A stretch of DNA of 64,000 bases from Nitrospira sp. (GCA_024760525.1 CP060499.1:2294001-2358000), one strand, 5' to 3'; numbered from the stretch's first letter, positions 1 to 8,465 are shown. The notes: generated by a model from the sequence alone, not told the origin. Made by a program: numbers and translations.

Positions 1-917
1 CGTTCGTCTAATCGAAATACCATGGCCTTGTCCTGTCGCAAGATCTGGGCTTCTTCGGGGATCAGCAGCGCATGGGCCTCCTCGCCCACGTTCAGCCGAA
101 CGTTCACAAAGAGTCCAGGGCGCAGTGTGCCCGCCGGATTCGGGATCGAAGCGCGAACGGCAACGGTCCGGTTGGTCGCATCAACTCTCGGATCAATCGC
201 CGTCACATGTCCGTCAAACATCGTGTTCGGAAAAGCATCGGTCACCACGGTCAGCTGCTGGCCGATGTGAAGGCGGCTCAGCCATATTTCAGCCACCTTG
301 AAATCCACGTGGAGCGTGCTCAAATCTTCCAGGTTGACGATGACTTGTCCGGGCTGTACGTAGTCCCCGACCGAGACTCGACGCAGCCCCACGGTTCCGC
401 TGAACGGCGCACGGATGATGGTTTTCTTCAGGCGAGCGGCATACAGGAGGGTATTCGAGGCCGCAGCTTGCCAGGCCATTCGAGCTTCATCAATCTGTTG
501 AGCCGGCACAATGACCTCCTGCTGATCGTTCAGCCGCTTCAACCGCTCGTAGGTCACCGACATCATCTTCTCCTCTGCCTCCGCCTGATTGACTTGCGAC
601 TGAAGCTCTTCCGGGTTTAATTCGATTAAGGGAACCGCGCGCTCGACGGACTGGCCATCTCGAAAGTGGATGCGGCGGATCACGCCGGCGATCTCCGGCT
701 TCACGGTGATCGATGCAATCGCCTCCAGCGTACCCACTGCCTGAATCGATTCTGTGATTGAACCGACGACGACCGGAACGATTTCCACCAAAACAGCCTG
801 ATCAAGCCCTGGTGTGGCAGTCGATGACTCACTGGTCGACCGATCTCCCAGCTTGAATGTAATGAAAGCAGCCAGGACCATGATCCCGACGGCAACGGCG
901 AGACTTTTCATCTTCAT
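1..917 (-). CDS. RND efflux periplasmic adaptor (HlyD/MFP family), C-terminus cut by window edge
   Basis: The reverse strand is open from an ATG at 917 (MKMKSLAVAV...) to the window edge, giving 305 codons with no stop. Residues 4-22 form an N-terminal membrane anchor. A lipoyl/barrel-sandwich half (SITVKPEIAGVIRRI, near residue 70), a coiled-coil hairpin (about 105-160), the second half (TIIRAPFSGTVGLRRVSVGD, about 168-187) and a beta-barrel region follow in the order expected of membrane fusion proteins such as AcrA/MdtA. These proteins bridge an inner-membrane RND pump and an outer-membrane channel. The pump gene should lie to the left, outside the window. No strong Shine-Dalgarno is visible; the second Met, two codons in, is an alternative start. 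Substrate unknown. Confidence 0.9.
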   Translation of the reverse strand, partial: MKMKSLAVAVGIMVLAAFITFKLGDRSTSESSTATPGLDQAVLVEIVPVVVGSITESIQAVGTLEAIASITVKPEIAGVIRRIHFRDGQSVERAVPLIELNPEELQSQVNQAEAEEKMMSVTYERLKRLNDQQEVIVPAQQIDEARMAWQAAASNTLLYAARLKKTIIRAPFSGTVGLRRVSVGDYVQPGQVIVNLEDLSTLHVDFKVAEIWLSRLHIGQQLTVVTDAFPNTMFDGHVTAIDPRVDATNRTVAVRASIPNPAGTLRPGLFVNVRLNVGEEAHALLIPEEAQILRQDKAMVFRLDE

Positions 918-1278
918 ACTCAAGGTCTATTCTCACCCGCATGGCATCGTCCCATAGTCGTCAGGTCGATACAACGGTCCCTGACTTATATGAGACGGAT
1001 TCACCGCGAAGAACCTCACCTCAGAATCCTAACGAAATTTCGCTTACTCTCGATTTATCGGTTCCCAAGGCATTGGCACGATGAGCGTTCTTCAGCCTGA
1101 CCCCTTGAATCAACTGGACTTTCCCGCGTGAGGCCGGCCCATAAGTCCGCGGCGGAACTCCCGTTTAGTTGTGCAAGCCGCCCTCATGGCGGTCGGCCCT
1201 GCGAGCGTCTCCTCGGTCGATTGCAGCCGCTGGCATGATGTATTACGATGCCGGCGCACTCTATACCGAGAGGGCTCC
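918..1278. other. Intergenic region between divergent genes
   Basis: About 360 bp separate the efflux adaptor gene (leftward) from the metallo-beta-lactamase-fold gene (rightward), so both promoters should lie here. I see no convincing -35/-10 pair, no conserved RNA and no coding frame with good codon use. Open frames crossing it are chance extensions. Confidence 0.5.
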
Positions 1279-2007
1279 ATGACGACGATTACCGAGGTGG
1301 CGCCGGACCTCTTCCGGATCACAACGTTCGTGAAACCATTCGACATCCAATTCAGTCAGTTCCTCGTGCGCGATGAACAGCCTCTCTTATTCCACACAGG
1401 ACCGCGCGCGTTGTTCTCGGCGACAAGAGACGCCGTGATGTCTCTGCTCGATGTTCGGACCTTACGATGGATCGGATTCAGCCATTTTGAAGCCGACGAG
1501 TCCGGAACCCTGCCTGAGTGGCAGACCCTCGCTCCGCAATCTGATGCGGTCTGCAGTGTGGTCGGTAAACTTGTGAGCGTCGATGATTGTCTCTCACTTC
1601 GGCCTGCCAAAGGCATGACCGATGGGGAGGTGTTGCAGACAGGACGGTATCGCTTTCAATTCCTCTCGACGCCGCATGTGCCGCACTGTTGGGAAGCGGG
1701 ATTGCTGTTCGAGGAAACACAGCGGACTCTCTTGTGCTCGGATCTCTTCCATCAAAACGGCGACGTGGAACCCATCACAGAGTCGGATGTCATTGAGCGA
1801 TGCAGGACCACCCTTGTTGAGTATCAAAAAGGTCCGCTGGCGAATTATGTGCCGTATTGCACATTGACCGACACGACGCTGAAACGGTTGGCCGCACTGC
1901 AGCCTAGGACACTGGCGACGATGCACGGCTCCGTCTATGTCGGGAATGGGAGCCAAGCGCTCCTCGATCTCGCCGTGGTATGGCGAGAGGTATTAGGCCC
2001 ACGGTAG
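1279..2007 (+). CDS. Stand-alone flavodiiron-type (ODP-like) metallo-beta-lactamase-fold protein
   Basis: 242 residues from ATG 1279, preceded by a GAGAGGG ribosome site; a longer upstream reading frame has no such site and unconvincing residues. The fold carries H69-x-E71-x-D73, H136, D155 and H216. The spacing between these residues (62, 18 and 60 intervening residues) matches the diiron ligand signature of flavodiiron proteins (rubredoxin:oxygen oxidoreductase / oxygen-binding diiron protein family). Unlike classical members there is no C-terminal flavodoxin domain, so electrons would need another carrier, or the protein binds O2 or NO as a sensor. A VOC-family gene follows 68 bp downstream and may be co-transcribed. 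Diiron binding is inferred from the motif; O2 or NO activity is not shown. Confidence 0.78.
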   Translation: MTTITEVAPDLFRITTFVKPFDIQFSQFLVRDEQPLLFHTGPRALFSATRDAVMSLLDVRTLRWIGFSHFEADESGTLPEWQTLAPQSDAVCSVVGKLVSVDDCLSLRPAKGMTDGEVLQTGRYRFQFLSTPHVPHCWEAGLLFEETQRTLLCSDLFHQNGDVEPITESDVIERCRTTLVEYQKGPLANYVPYCTLTDTTLKRLAALQPRTLATMHGSVYVGNGSQALLDLAVVWREVLGPR

Positions 2008-2075
2008 ACGCTGTGGCACATAGCGTTGCCATCCCACCGCTTTATGAGTCACCTCGGCCGGGAGATGCCGTGGTC

Positions 2076-2444
2076 ATGCGGATTGCCGAATTTGCCTTCA
2101 TTGTCTATCCTGCTACGGACAAGACACGGTCCCGGGCGTTCTACGATGGTGTGCTCGGACTCACTCCTACCATGTCCCTCGATATACCGGATGGTTTTTG
2201 GATCGAGTACGAGATCGGACCCCACACACTCGCAGTTGGACAGGAACCATTCCTCAAGCCCTCAAGTGATGGTCCCCACCTCGCACTGGAAGTGGAAGAC
2301 TTTGACCAGACGATCGAACATCTGCGACATCACCATGTGCAGTTCGCCCATGAGCCTTTCGACTTGCCCGCCTGCAGAGCAGCGATCGTCGTCGACCCCG
2401 ACGGCAACAAGCTCGGCATCCACCAACGAAAAAGAAAAGGCTGA
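2076..2444 (+). CDS. VOC (glyoxalase/bleomycin-resistance/dioxygenase) family protein
   Basis: 122 residues from ATG 2076 with GGGAG 11 bp upstream. The sequence shows the paired beta-alpha-beta-beta-beta modules of the vicinal oxygen chelate fold: a start of the form IAEFAFIVYPATD, then SRAFYDGVLGL, a middle HLALEVEDFD with His, and the end FDLPACRAAIVVDPDGNKLGI. Size fits a single-domain VOC subunit that dimerises. Family members range from glyoxalase I to antibiotic-binding and dioxygenase proteins; the reaction cannot be read from the sequence. It follows the diiron protein on the same strand and converges on the methyltransferase gene. Confidence 0.85.
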   Translation: MRIAEFAFIVYPATDKTRSRAFYDGVLGLTPTMSLDIPDGFWIEYEIGPHTLAVGQEPFLKPSSDGPHLALEVEDFDQTIEHLRHHHVQFAHEPFDLPACRAAIVVDPDGNKLGIHQRKRKG

Positions 2445-2484
2445 AAGGCCGGAGCGCGCTCGCTGAGCCGTTCCGTGCTTCTGT

Positions 2485-3306
2485 TCACGCTCGAATGCCG
2501 ATGACCTCAAGATATTCTCCGTACACCACGGTACAGTTCGGCCCGGATTGATTGTGCCGCGTCCACAAATCTTCCAATTCCTTCCGAAGGCGTCCCTGGC
2601 CGACCTCGTCAAGCGAGGCGAACGCCCGATTGGTCGGCCCATAGTAGAGACGAAAGAATTCGACGACCTCCGACGGTGGAAATGGGTATTCGAAGCGATA
2701 CTGCCGTCTGGTCAAATTGAGTTCTGAGAGGCCGTGGCCCATCCGTTCGCGGACGGTGGCTTCGTCGCCCCACAAGACCGGCGACGGCATTCCAGATGGC
2801 GCAATGAATCCCGACACGGTCTTGAACATCTGTCCGACAAAACCCTGTGGTGTCCAATTGGCCATGGCGATCGTGCCGCCCGGCACACAGACACGGAGTA
2901 ATTCGTGCGCAACGCGATCGGGCCGAGGCGCGAACATGGCGCCGATGAGGCTTGTCACGACGTCGAATCGAGCATTCGCAAAGGGCAACGCCTGAGCATC
3001 CCCTTCTTCGAAGCGAGCGGACAGTCCTTCCGCCTGTGCGCGCGACCGGGCACGCTCCACCAGATTGCCCGCGATATCCACACCGATGACCTCTGCGCCA
3101 TCACGCGCTGCAAGCAACGCCAGTTGACCTGAACCACAGGCGACGTCCAAAAACTGACAATGAGGAGCCACGTTGAGTCGTTCGTAAAACTCGCGGGCCC
3201 CGCCTTCCATGTACCGTGAAAAGCGATCGTAGTCGCCGGCTGTCCAGATCCCCTTGAGGCGTACCATGACATCCGCTCCCTCAAGCACCATTGCACGTGT
3301 CTCCAT
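2485..3306 (-). CDS. Class I SAM-dependent methyltransferase (UbiE/Methyltransf_11 type)
   Basis: 273 residues starting at ATG 3306 with a strong AAGGAGG about 6 bp upstream. Motif I is FLDVACGSGQLALLA (about residues 52-66), followed by an acidic strand end (VIGVDIA) and motif II/III regions (FDVVTSLIGAMFAPRP and LLRVCVPGGTIAMANW), the usual Rossmann-like SAM-binding order. C-terminal residues EYPFPPSEVVEFFRLYYGPTNRAF resemble stand-alone small-molecule methyltransferases. It is transcribed divergently from the AraC regulator at 3507, which may control it. Substrate unknown. Confidence 0.88.
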   Translation of the reverse strand: METRAMVLEGADVMVRLKGIWTAGDYDRFSRYMEGGAREFYERLNVAPHCQFLDVACGSGQLALLAARDGAEVIGVDIAGNLVERARSRAQAEGLSARFEEGDAQALPFANARFDVVTSLIGAMFAPRPDRVAHELLRVCVPGGTIAMANWTPQGFVGQMFKTVSGFIAPSGMPSPVLWGDEATVRERMGHGLSELNLTRRQYRFEYPFPPSEVVEFFRLYYGPTNRAFASLDEVGQGRLRKELEDLWTRHNQSGPNCTVVYGEYLEVIGIRA

Positions 3307-3393
3307 TGCGCACCTCCTTGTCTCTATGGTTGACCGTTCATCCTGATAGGCTGCTGTGTCTCAATGGGGCAACTATAGGCGAAAAAAACGTTG

Positions 3394-3412
3394 GCGTCTT
3401 AGCCTAGCGTCT
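3394..3412. promoter_or_regulatory. Direct repeat GCGTCT x2, candidate regulator-binding site
   Basis: In the 200-bp divergent region between the methyltransferase and AraC genes, GCGTCT occurs at 3394-3399 and 3407-3412, a 13-bp period close to one helical turn, each followed by a short GC-containing stretch. AraC-type proteins often bind tandem half-sites. This is a weak pattern-based call. Confidence 0.25.
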
Positions 3413-3506
3413 GGCTCTCTTAGCAGCGGAATGATAAGCTACCAACCCGATTAGCCGGGCGTCCGAAATCATTGCCCGACTGTCGCCCATCTAAAGGAAT
3501 CGCTGC

Positions 3507-4511
3507 ATGGACGTGCTCTCTGAAGTGCTGAAAGCCGTGAAGCTCGACGGCGCTGTATTCTTTAACGGTGAATTCTCTGCGCCCTGGTGCGCGCTTGAGC
3601 CGGACTCGTGCACCATGGCCGGGTACCTGTCCGCCCATTCCGCGCATGTGATCATTTTTCACTTGGTGACCGAAGGACAGTGCTATGCGCGCGTGGAGGA
3701 TGGCGGCACTCCATTGGCTCTGGAGGCCGGCGACATTGTGATCCTTCCCCATGGTCATGCGCACCGCATGGGAAACGGCCCAGCCGTCGCGCCAATGAAT
3801 AGTGCACAGACTCTGCGTCGCGTACTCGCGGAAGGCCTCAAACTCTCCCGATTCGGCGGGGGCGGAGCACTCACCAAACTCATCTGCGGCTACATGACGT
3901 GCGATCTTCAGCTCAGTCACATGCTGCTGGCCGGTCTCCCGGACATCGTGAAGATCAATATCCGGGACAATGCGGCCGGGCGTTGGTTGGAGGACACCCT
4001 TCGCTATTCAGTGGACCATGCCGAAGCCTCTGGTCCCGGCGGGGCGGCCGTGGTGGCAAAACTGTCCGAAGCGCTCTTCGTGGAAACGTTGAGGCGATAC
4101 ATTGCGGGGCTGCCTGCAACAGAGACAGGCTGGCTCGCCGGGGTCCGAGATCACGAGGTCGGGAAAACATTAGCCCTGCTGCATCGCGAGCCGGCTCGAC
4201 CCTGGACGATCGCCACCTTGGCGAACGAAGTCGGCATCTCTCGTTCCGTACTCGCCCAGCGGTTCCGCAATTACCTCTCCGACACTCCGATCGGGTATTT
4301 GACACGCTGGAGAATGCACCTCGCCGCACAACTGTTACAATCGACATCGAAGAGTGTGGCTGAAGTAGCCGGCGACGTGGGATACGAGTCCGAGCCATCC
4401 TTCAACCGGGCCTTCAAGCGAGAATTCAAACTTCCACCTGCGCGATTTCGCGCCGACACACGATCCCGCGTTCGAAGAGCGGCTCTATCGCCGGTTTTGG
4501 TTGAATCCTAA
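3507..4511 (+). CDS. AraC-family transcriptional regulator with cupin-type sensor domain
   Basis: 334 residues from ATG 3507, with AAAGGA 11 bp upstream. Residues about 10-190 form an AraC-binding/cupin-like domain (HVIIFHLVTEGQCYARVEDG, then ALEAGDIVILPHGHAHRMG with several His). Residues about 225-320 carry two helix-turn-helix motifs: WTIATLANEVGISRSVLAQRF and then KSVAEVAGDVGYESEPSFNRAFKREF, the AraC signature, followed by PPARFR. This layout is common in regulators that activate a neighbouring divergent oxidoreductase or methyltransferase gene. The divergent methyltransferase at 3306 is the likely target (inference). The ligand is unknown. Confidence 0.92.
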   Translation: MDVLSEVLKAVKLDGAVFFNGEFSAPWCALEPDSCTMAGYLSAHSAHVIIFHLVTEGQCYARVEDGGTPLALEAGDIVILPHGHAHRMGNGPAVAPMNSAQTLRRVLAEGLKLSRFGGGGALTKLICGYMTCDLQLSHMLLAGLPDIVKINIRDNAAGRWLEDTLRYSVDHAEASGPGGAAVVAKLSEALFVETLRRYIAGLPATETGWLAGVRDHEVGKTLALLHREPARPWTIATLANEVGISRSVLAQRFRNYLSDTPIGYLTRWRMHLAAQLLQSTSKSVAEVAGDVGYESEPSFNRAFKREFKLPPARFRADTRSRVRRAALSPVLVES

Positions 4512-4822
4512 GCGCTCATTCACTGAATCGCCGTTTGCCGCTGTGCTAACCAAGACCCAACTACTCACCGTGCATTCTCAGCCGTTGTCTAGTTATCTAT
4601 GACACTTCCTTCCAGCCTGCACCCCCCCTGGTTCGTTTCTCCCTTCGATCTTGTATTGACCGTCAACAAGACGACGGCGTCGTTGCCTCCGGTCACTGTA
4701 TGCTGAAGCATGGATGTGTCTGTGATTTTCGGCTAGACTGATTTATCAGAGGTGGCCACGACTGTCTCCGTGCACGAGGCCCCGTACCCTCCGACCAAGT
4801 TACAGATGCAACGGCAACTCCC
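4512..4822. other. Intergenic region
   Basis: About 310 bp between the AraC gene and the next rightward gene. I see no coding frame, RNA gene or clear hairpin. A TTGACC at 4655-4660 could be a -35 box, but no matching -10 box sits at the right distance. Confidence 0.4.
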
Positions 4823-5272
4823 GTGACCTCATCGCCCGATAAGACACACGACGGTAAGCGACCGCATGGTCTGATGCAGGTCGTGAAGGCCGGCGTTATC
4901 TATTTTCTCGTCGCGATTGGAACGGGATTTGTTCTCGAGGTGATTCGAATGCAAGTCGTTGCGCTGCATGTCAGCGAACGGCTGGCTGAGATCTTGGAGA
5001 TTCCGAACGTTCTGCTGGCCACGATCGTCGGAGCGCGCTGGGTCATCGACCGATTTACGTTGCCTCCCCTGCCAGGCATCCGACTTGGCGTGGGTCTCGT
5101 GGCCCTCTGCCTGATGCTTCTCCTGGAATGGACGGTCGTGCTCCCCATCCACGGCCTCTCATTCAGGGAATACGCTGCTGGACAAGAGACCGTCGTAGGA
5201 ATAGTTCCCGTCGGAGCGCTCGGCGTCTTGACGGTCATGCCCTTTCTCGTCGGGTACCGATGGGAACACTGA
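4823..5272 (+). CDS. Small multi-pass membrane protein of unknown function
   Basis: 149 residues from GTG 4823; a start at ATG 4874 is also possible because neither has a good ribosome site. Hydrophobic segments lie at about residues 22-42 (VKAGVIYFLVAIGTGFVLEV), 60-72 (weaker), 87-108 (LGVGLVALCLMLLLEWTVVL) and 125-143, so three or four membrane spans are likely. I do not recognise the family with certainty. It lies alone between the AraC gene and a convergent zinc-ribbon gene, with only 47 bp separating their ends. Confidence 0.7.
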   Translation: MTSSPDKTHDGKRPHGLMQVVKAGVIYFLVAIGTGFVLEVIRMQVVALHVSERLAEILEIPNVLLATIVGARWVIDRFTLPPLPGIRLGVGLVALCLMLLLEWTVVLPIHGLSFREYAAGQETVVGIVPVGALGVLTVMPFLVGYRWEH

Positions 5273-5319
5273 TACGATCTCAATCCGTGTAACGAATGTG
5301 GGCTACCAATCTACTCCCG

Positions 5320-5679
5320 CTACGTCTCCATCATCTCCAGCCTGGTATCGAACTCATGCCCGCAGGCCGTGCAGCGGATACAATCGGATTCCACCACGAA
5401 TTCGTCGGTTCGGACCCCCATCCCGCCGCAATCCGGACACCTGGCCAGGTGGACCCGCTCGTCGTTCACCGTTTCGTACTGAGTCCCACGAAGACAATAG
5501 ACCGGCTTTCCATCGAGCAACCACGGCTGCCCTCGCTTGTCGACGACCGGCAACACGAGATAATGATGGTTCACATAGGCTTCAATGTCTTGCCGGCTCG
5601 CGAAGCCGTCTTTGATCAGCTTTCCTCCTAACGCCTCGTAGAGGGCATGCTCTTTCACGATGGCCTTCGTCGGACCCAT
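5320..5679 (-). CDS. Zinc-ribbon protein, function unknown
   Basis: 119 residues from ATG 5679, preceded by GGAGGGAGAT. The C-terminal half carries CPDCGG (about residues 81-86) and CIRCTACGHEFD (about 100-111), a four-cysteine zinc-ribbon arrangement typical of nucleic-acid-binding or redox-sensitive small proteins. The N-terminal half (ALYEALGGKLIKDGFASRQD) is helical without a recognised motif. No signal peptide or membrane segment. It stands alone on the minus strand, facing the membrane-protein gene. Confidence 0.72.
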   Translation of the reverse strand: MGPTKAIVKEHALYEALGGKLIKDGFASRQDIEAYVNHHYLVLPVVDKRGQPWLLDGKPVYCLRGTQYETVNDERVHLARCPDCGGMGVRTDEFVVESDCIRCTACGHEFDTRLEMMET

Positions 5680-5824
5680 ATCTCCCTCCTATTTTTAAAG
5701 TTCAGATCAATGCACTCGACCGGTGTCAAAATTTCACTCGCTTCTGACAATCATCCATCCTGAGGCGAACAAGCGCCCGCGCTCTCGCGGTTGTGTGTAG
5801 AAAGAACAAGCCGACATCGAGCCA

Positions 5825-6004
5825 TTATGCCGCCCGACGGTCTGTAACTGATGGTGGTATCGGCATATTGACTGGTCCACCGGCACGTTGCTTCGATCCC
5901 TGTCGATCTCTATTTCCATTAGAGTAGAGCAGGGTCATACAGACAACCAACATCACGACCAAGGCTGCGAGGCCGATCACGATTCCCCAATATGCCCATG
6001 ACAT
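5825..6004 (-). CDS. Short single-span membrane protein (59 aa)
   Basis: ATG at 6004, stop TAA at 5825-5827, preceded by GAGGG with 7-8 bp spacing. The product begins MSWAYWGIVIGLAALVVMLV and continues to about residue 27 as one hydrophobic helix, followed by a short polar, basic tail (NGNRDRQGSKQRAGG). The hydrophobic block, ribosome site and clean stop support a real gene, although it is short. It is shaped like small accessory subunits of membrane complexes, but no partner is encoded next to it. Confidence 0.5.
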   Translation of the reverse strand: MSWAYWGIVIGLAALVVMLVVCMTLLYSNGNRDRQGSKQRAGGPVNMPIPPSVTDRRAA

Positions 6005-6469
6005 AGGTCACACCCTCGCGCCCCCCACGCGAGTCCTTTGAGTGCCCACAACTAATCTTCGCCTTCGAATGCCATTAGGCTCGTACTTGCAATCTGGTAC
6101 CCTGCATAAGACATAGGGCACCAGGGACACGATGCATTGATTTCGCAGTATCGGAGGAGAGGACCCGTCTGATGAGGAACACACACCCGGCAGGTCCGAA
6201 CCGTTGAAACCATGCTCCACGGAGGACCATCGTCACCACCTTCAGAGTGAGGCGGCTGCGAAATGACATCCTCAGCCTACGCCTCAAACGATAGACAGGT
6301 CAAGAGGGAGAGTATCGAGACGAAATCATCTCTTATTCCCTCCATGTTCCGGAGTGTATTGCTGGTCACGTTGGTCTATCCGTTTGTTCAAAACGCTCTT
6401 CGCTCGCCATAGACCAGTCGGAGTGGAACAAGTACAATACCTCGCTGCAGTCCATCAGGAGGGGGGCGT
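6005..6469. other. Intergenic region
   Basis: About 465 bp between the small membrane protein gene (leftward) and the DUF3617-like gene (rightward). Frames crossing it have no convincing protein character. Near the right end TACAAT at 6434-6439 is a plausible -10 box for the gene at 6470. A 7-bp inverted pair GGTCTAT/ATAGACC lies at about 6372-6415. No RNA gene recognised. Confidence 0.4.
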
Positions 6470-7033
6470 ATGCTCAAGACGACCGTGGCACTCAGGGCCC
6501 TTGGAGTTGTCGTAGCAGGGGGACTTGTTCTCGAGTTCGTCATTCCCTGCGTGATGCCGGATGCACAAGCGGAGTCCCTGAATGTCAAACCAGGCGCGTG
6601 GGAGATGACGGTTACGACGGTTGCATCGGGAATGAAACTCTCGCCAGAGATGTCGGCTAGGATGACGCCACAACAACGCACCCAAATGGAGCAGATGATG
6701 AAAGCCCGCGAGGGCAAGCCCCACACAACGACCGCGCAGTCGTGTATTACGAAAGTGGATGTGGCTCACGATCGCATCATCAAGGAAATGGAAGAAGAAG
6801 ATGATGATGAGGTGCCATGCAAGATCAAGGTGATCTCGAAATCATCGTCGAAGCTGGCACTTGACCAGATATGCCCAGGCCCGCCACCTTCAACAACCCA
6901 TTTCACGATCGAGGCCAAAACGACTGAAAGCCTTGCAGCAACCGGTGATAGGGAACAATCGGGATCAGGCAAGGTACATATGGACATCATAGGACGCTGG
7001 CTCGGCGCCGGCTGCAGCGGAATCGACGATTAG
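6470..7033 (+). CDS. DUF3617-family exported protein
   Basis: 187 residues from ATG 6470 with AGGAGGGGG immediately upstream. Residues 1-35 form a signal peptide ending in PDAQAES. The mature part opens with LNVKPGAWEMTVTT, has a central SCITKVDV and ends with SGSGKVHMDIIGRWLGAGCSG. These match the usual layout of DUF3617 periplasmic proteins, including the conserved GxW-E start and the GRWLGxxCxG end with its cysteine. An acidic run (EEEDDDE, about residues 104-112) is unusual. Role unknown. The monooxygenase-like gene follows 38 bp downstream on the same strand. Confidence 0.82.
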   Translation: MLKTTVALRALGVVVAGGLVLEFVIPCVMPDAQAESLNVKPGAWEMTVTTVASGMKLSPEMSARMTPQQRTQMEQMMKAREGKPHTTTAQSCITKVDVAHDRIIKEMEEEDDDEVPCKIKVISKSSSKLALDQICPGPPPSTTHFTIEAKTTESLAATGDREQSGSGKVHMDIIGRWLGAGCSGIDD

Positions 7034-7071
7034 GTCAGCAGTTTGCCTTCACCAACAATCGGGCAGTCGTG

Positions 7072-7371
7072 ATGTCAGACACTTCTCTTCGAGTCATTGC
7101 GCGCGTCAAAGCCAAGGAGGACCAGATCGCTCAGGTTCGAAAGATCCTCTCGGCAGTTGTTGAGCCAACTCGTCGGGAGGCAGGATGTCTGAGTTATGAG
7201 CTTTTGGAAAATATCTCTAGCTCCCCTGAATTCGTATGTGTCGAAGAATGGGCAAGTCCTGCAGCAGAACAGGCACATTTTTCGACTCCACACGTGTTAG
7301 GCGCCTTGCATCAGCTGTCGGGACTTCTCGTGACGGAGCCGGAGATTTGCCGGTATGTCATCGTAAAATAA
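7072..7371 (+). CDS. Putative quinol monooxygenase (ABM domain, YgiN-like)
   Basis: 99 residues from ATG 7072; a GTG one codon upstream is equally possible, and no strong ribosome site is seen. The whole protein is one antibiotic-biosynthesis-monooxygenase fold: RVIARVKAKEDQIAQVRKIL, then RREAGCLSYELLEN, FVCVEEWASPAAEQAHFSTP and a closing strand. Residues E-x-W and H correspond to conserved positions of the family, which acts on quinols or similar aromatics as a homodimer. It may be co-transcribed with the DUF3617 gene. The substrate is not determinable. Confidence 0.85.
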   Translation: MSDTSLRVIARVKAKEDQIAQVRKILSAVVEPTRREAGCLSYELLENISSSPEFVCVEEWASPAAEQAHFSTPHVLGALHQLSGLLVTEPEICRYVIVK

Positions 7372-7460
7372 GTCACCGGACCTGACTTGCAACACCACCG
7401 CAGAATCCACAATCGTCATATAGGCACAGCAGCAGTACTTGGAATCATAGGCAGCTTACT

Positions 7461-7488
7461 TTGCCATCAGTTGTTGCAATGGTATATT
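7461..7488 (+). promoter_or_regulatory. Sigma-70-like promoter TTGCCA-16-TATATT
   Basis: TTGCCA at 7461-7466 and TATATT at 7483-7488 with 16-bp spacing. The expected start of transcription, about 7494-7496, falls at the GTG start codon of the epimerase gene at 7497, and there is no Shine-Dalgarno, so the transcript could be leaderless. Confidence 0.4.
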
Positions 7489-7496
7489 GACCGACT

Positions 7497-8465
7497 GTGA
7501 CGCTTGTGACACCGGATACTGAACTCTCCTTGTCCTTCCAGCAGCAGCGCGCTGTTGTATCTCCGTGGGGCGGGGCATTGCGACGGTATTGGTTGCTCGA
7601 CGACAGCGGACAGGAAACCGACATCGTGTGGGGCTATTCAGGCGGAAATCACAAGCGAGGCGGACAGGGTGACGTGCTCATTCCATTTCCTGGACGAATC
7701 GGCCATGGATGTTACTCGTTCGACGGGCAACAGTTCCAGTTGGAATGCAACGACAAAGAAGGTCCTAATGCCATTCACGGGTTCGTGCGCAATGTGCCGT
7801 GGCATGTGCGTGAAGCTCAGGCGAACAGAGTGACGTTTGACGTCCGTCTTGACGCCGATGCGTATACCGGTCGTGGCTATCCATTTTCACTTGAAGTGCG
7901 GGTGACGTATGAACTCGACGCGCAAGGGCTATCCTGCTCGTTTACGGTCAACAACGTAGGACCACGTGCAGCCCCCGTTGGAGTCGGATTTCATCCCTAC
8001 TTCACGGTCGGGACGTCTTTGATCGATGAAGCGGAGGTAGAGATTCCATGTGCCGGCTATCTGGAATTCAACGAGCGACTCGTCCCTACGGGGGTCATTC
8101 TGAATGCGGCCGGCACACCGTGGGACTATCGCCGCCATCGTGAGATCGGCCGGCAACGCTTCAATCATTGCTATGTGCAACTCGAGCGCGATGCGCAGGG
8201 AATGGCCACGGTATCTCTGCGCCATACCCCAAGCGGACGCGCGATCGACGTGGTGATGGATTCCGCCTTTTCCGCAGTGGTCGTCTACACCGGCGATGCG
8301 ATTGCGGATGCGCCACGCGCTGCGCTCGCCATTGAGCCGATGACCTGCGCAAGTGATGCGTTCAATCATCCGGACTGGGGACTGAAGCGGCTCGCTTCCG
8401 GTGGGACATTCTCAGGATGCTATCGGGTGAGGCCTCGCCTGATATTGACAGATGCTCTGGGATAA
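7497..8465 (+). CDS. Aldose 1-epimerase (galactose mutarotase) family protein
   Basis: 322 residues from GTG 7497; no ATG or ribosome site occurs nearby. Features are the early strand pattern with LIPFPGRIGHGCYSFDGQQF (the conserved P-x-x-x-R loop, about residues 61-80), AIHGFVRNVPW (H93 of the conserved H-G), GVGFHPYF (about 162-169, second catalytic-type His) and a late EPMTCASDAFN region with Glu as the probable general base. Members interconvert alpha and beta anomers of hexoses in the cytoplasm. Sugar specificity cannot be read. It stands alone, with its end facing the minus-strand gene at 8538. Confidence 0.9.
   Translation: MTLVTPDTELSLSFQQQRAVVSPWGGALRRYWLLDDSGQETDIVWGYSGGNHKRGGQGDVLIPFPGRIGHGCYSFDGQQFQLECNDKEGPNAIHGFVRNVPWHVREAQANRVTFDVRLDADAYTGRGYPFSLEVRVTYELDAQGLSCSFTVNNVGPRAAPVGVGFHPYFTVGTSLIDEAEVEIPCAGYLEFNERLVPTGVILNAAGTPWDYRRHREIGRQRFNHCYVQLERDAQGMATVSLRHTPSGRAIDVVMDSAFSAVVVYTGDAIADAPRAALAIEPMTCASDAFNHPDWGLKRLASGGTFSGCYRVRPRLILTDALG

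Noticed and set aside
1110..1346. Minus-strand 78-codon frame between the efflux and MBL genes
   Set aside because: It overlaps the start of the MBL gene, has no ribosome site, and its composition is typical of a shadow frame.
6372..6415. 7-bp inverted pair in the gap before the DUF3617-like gene
   Set aside because: Arms are short and far apart for a reliable hairpin, and chance occurrence is likely.
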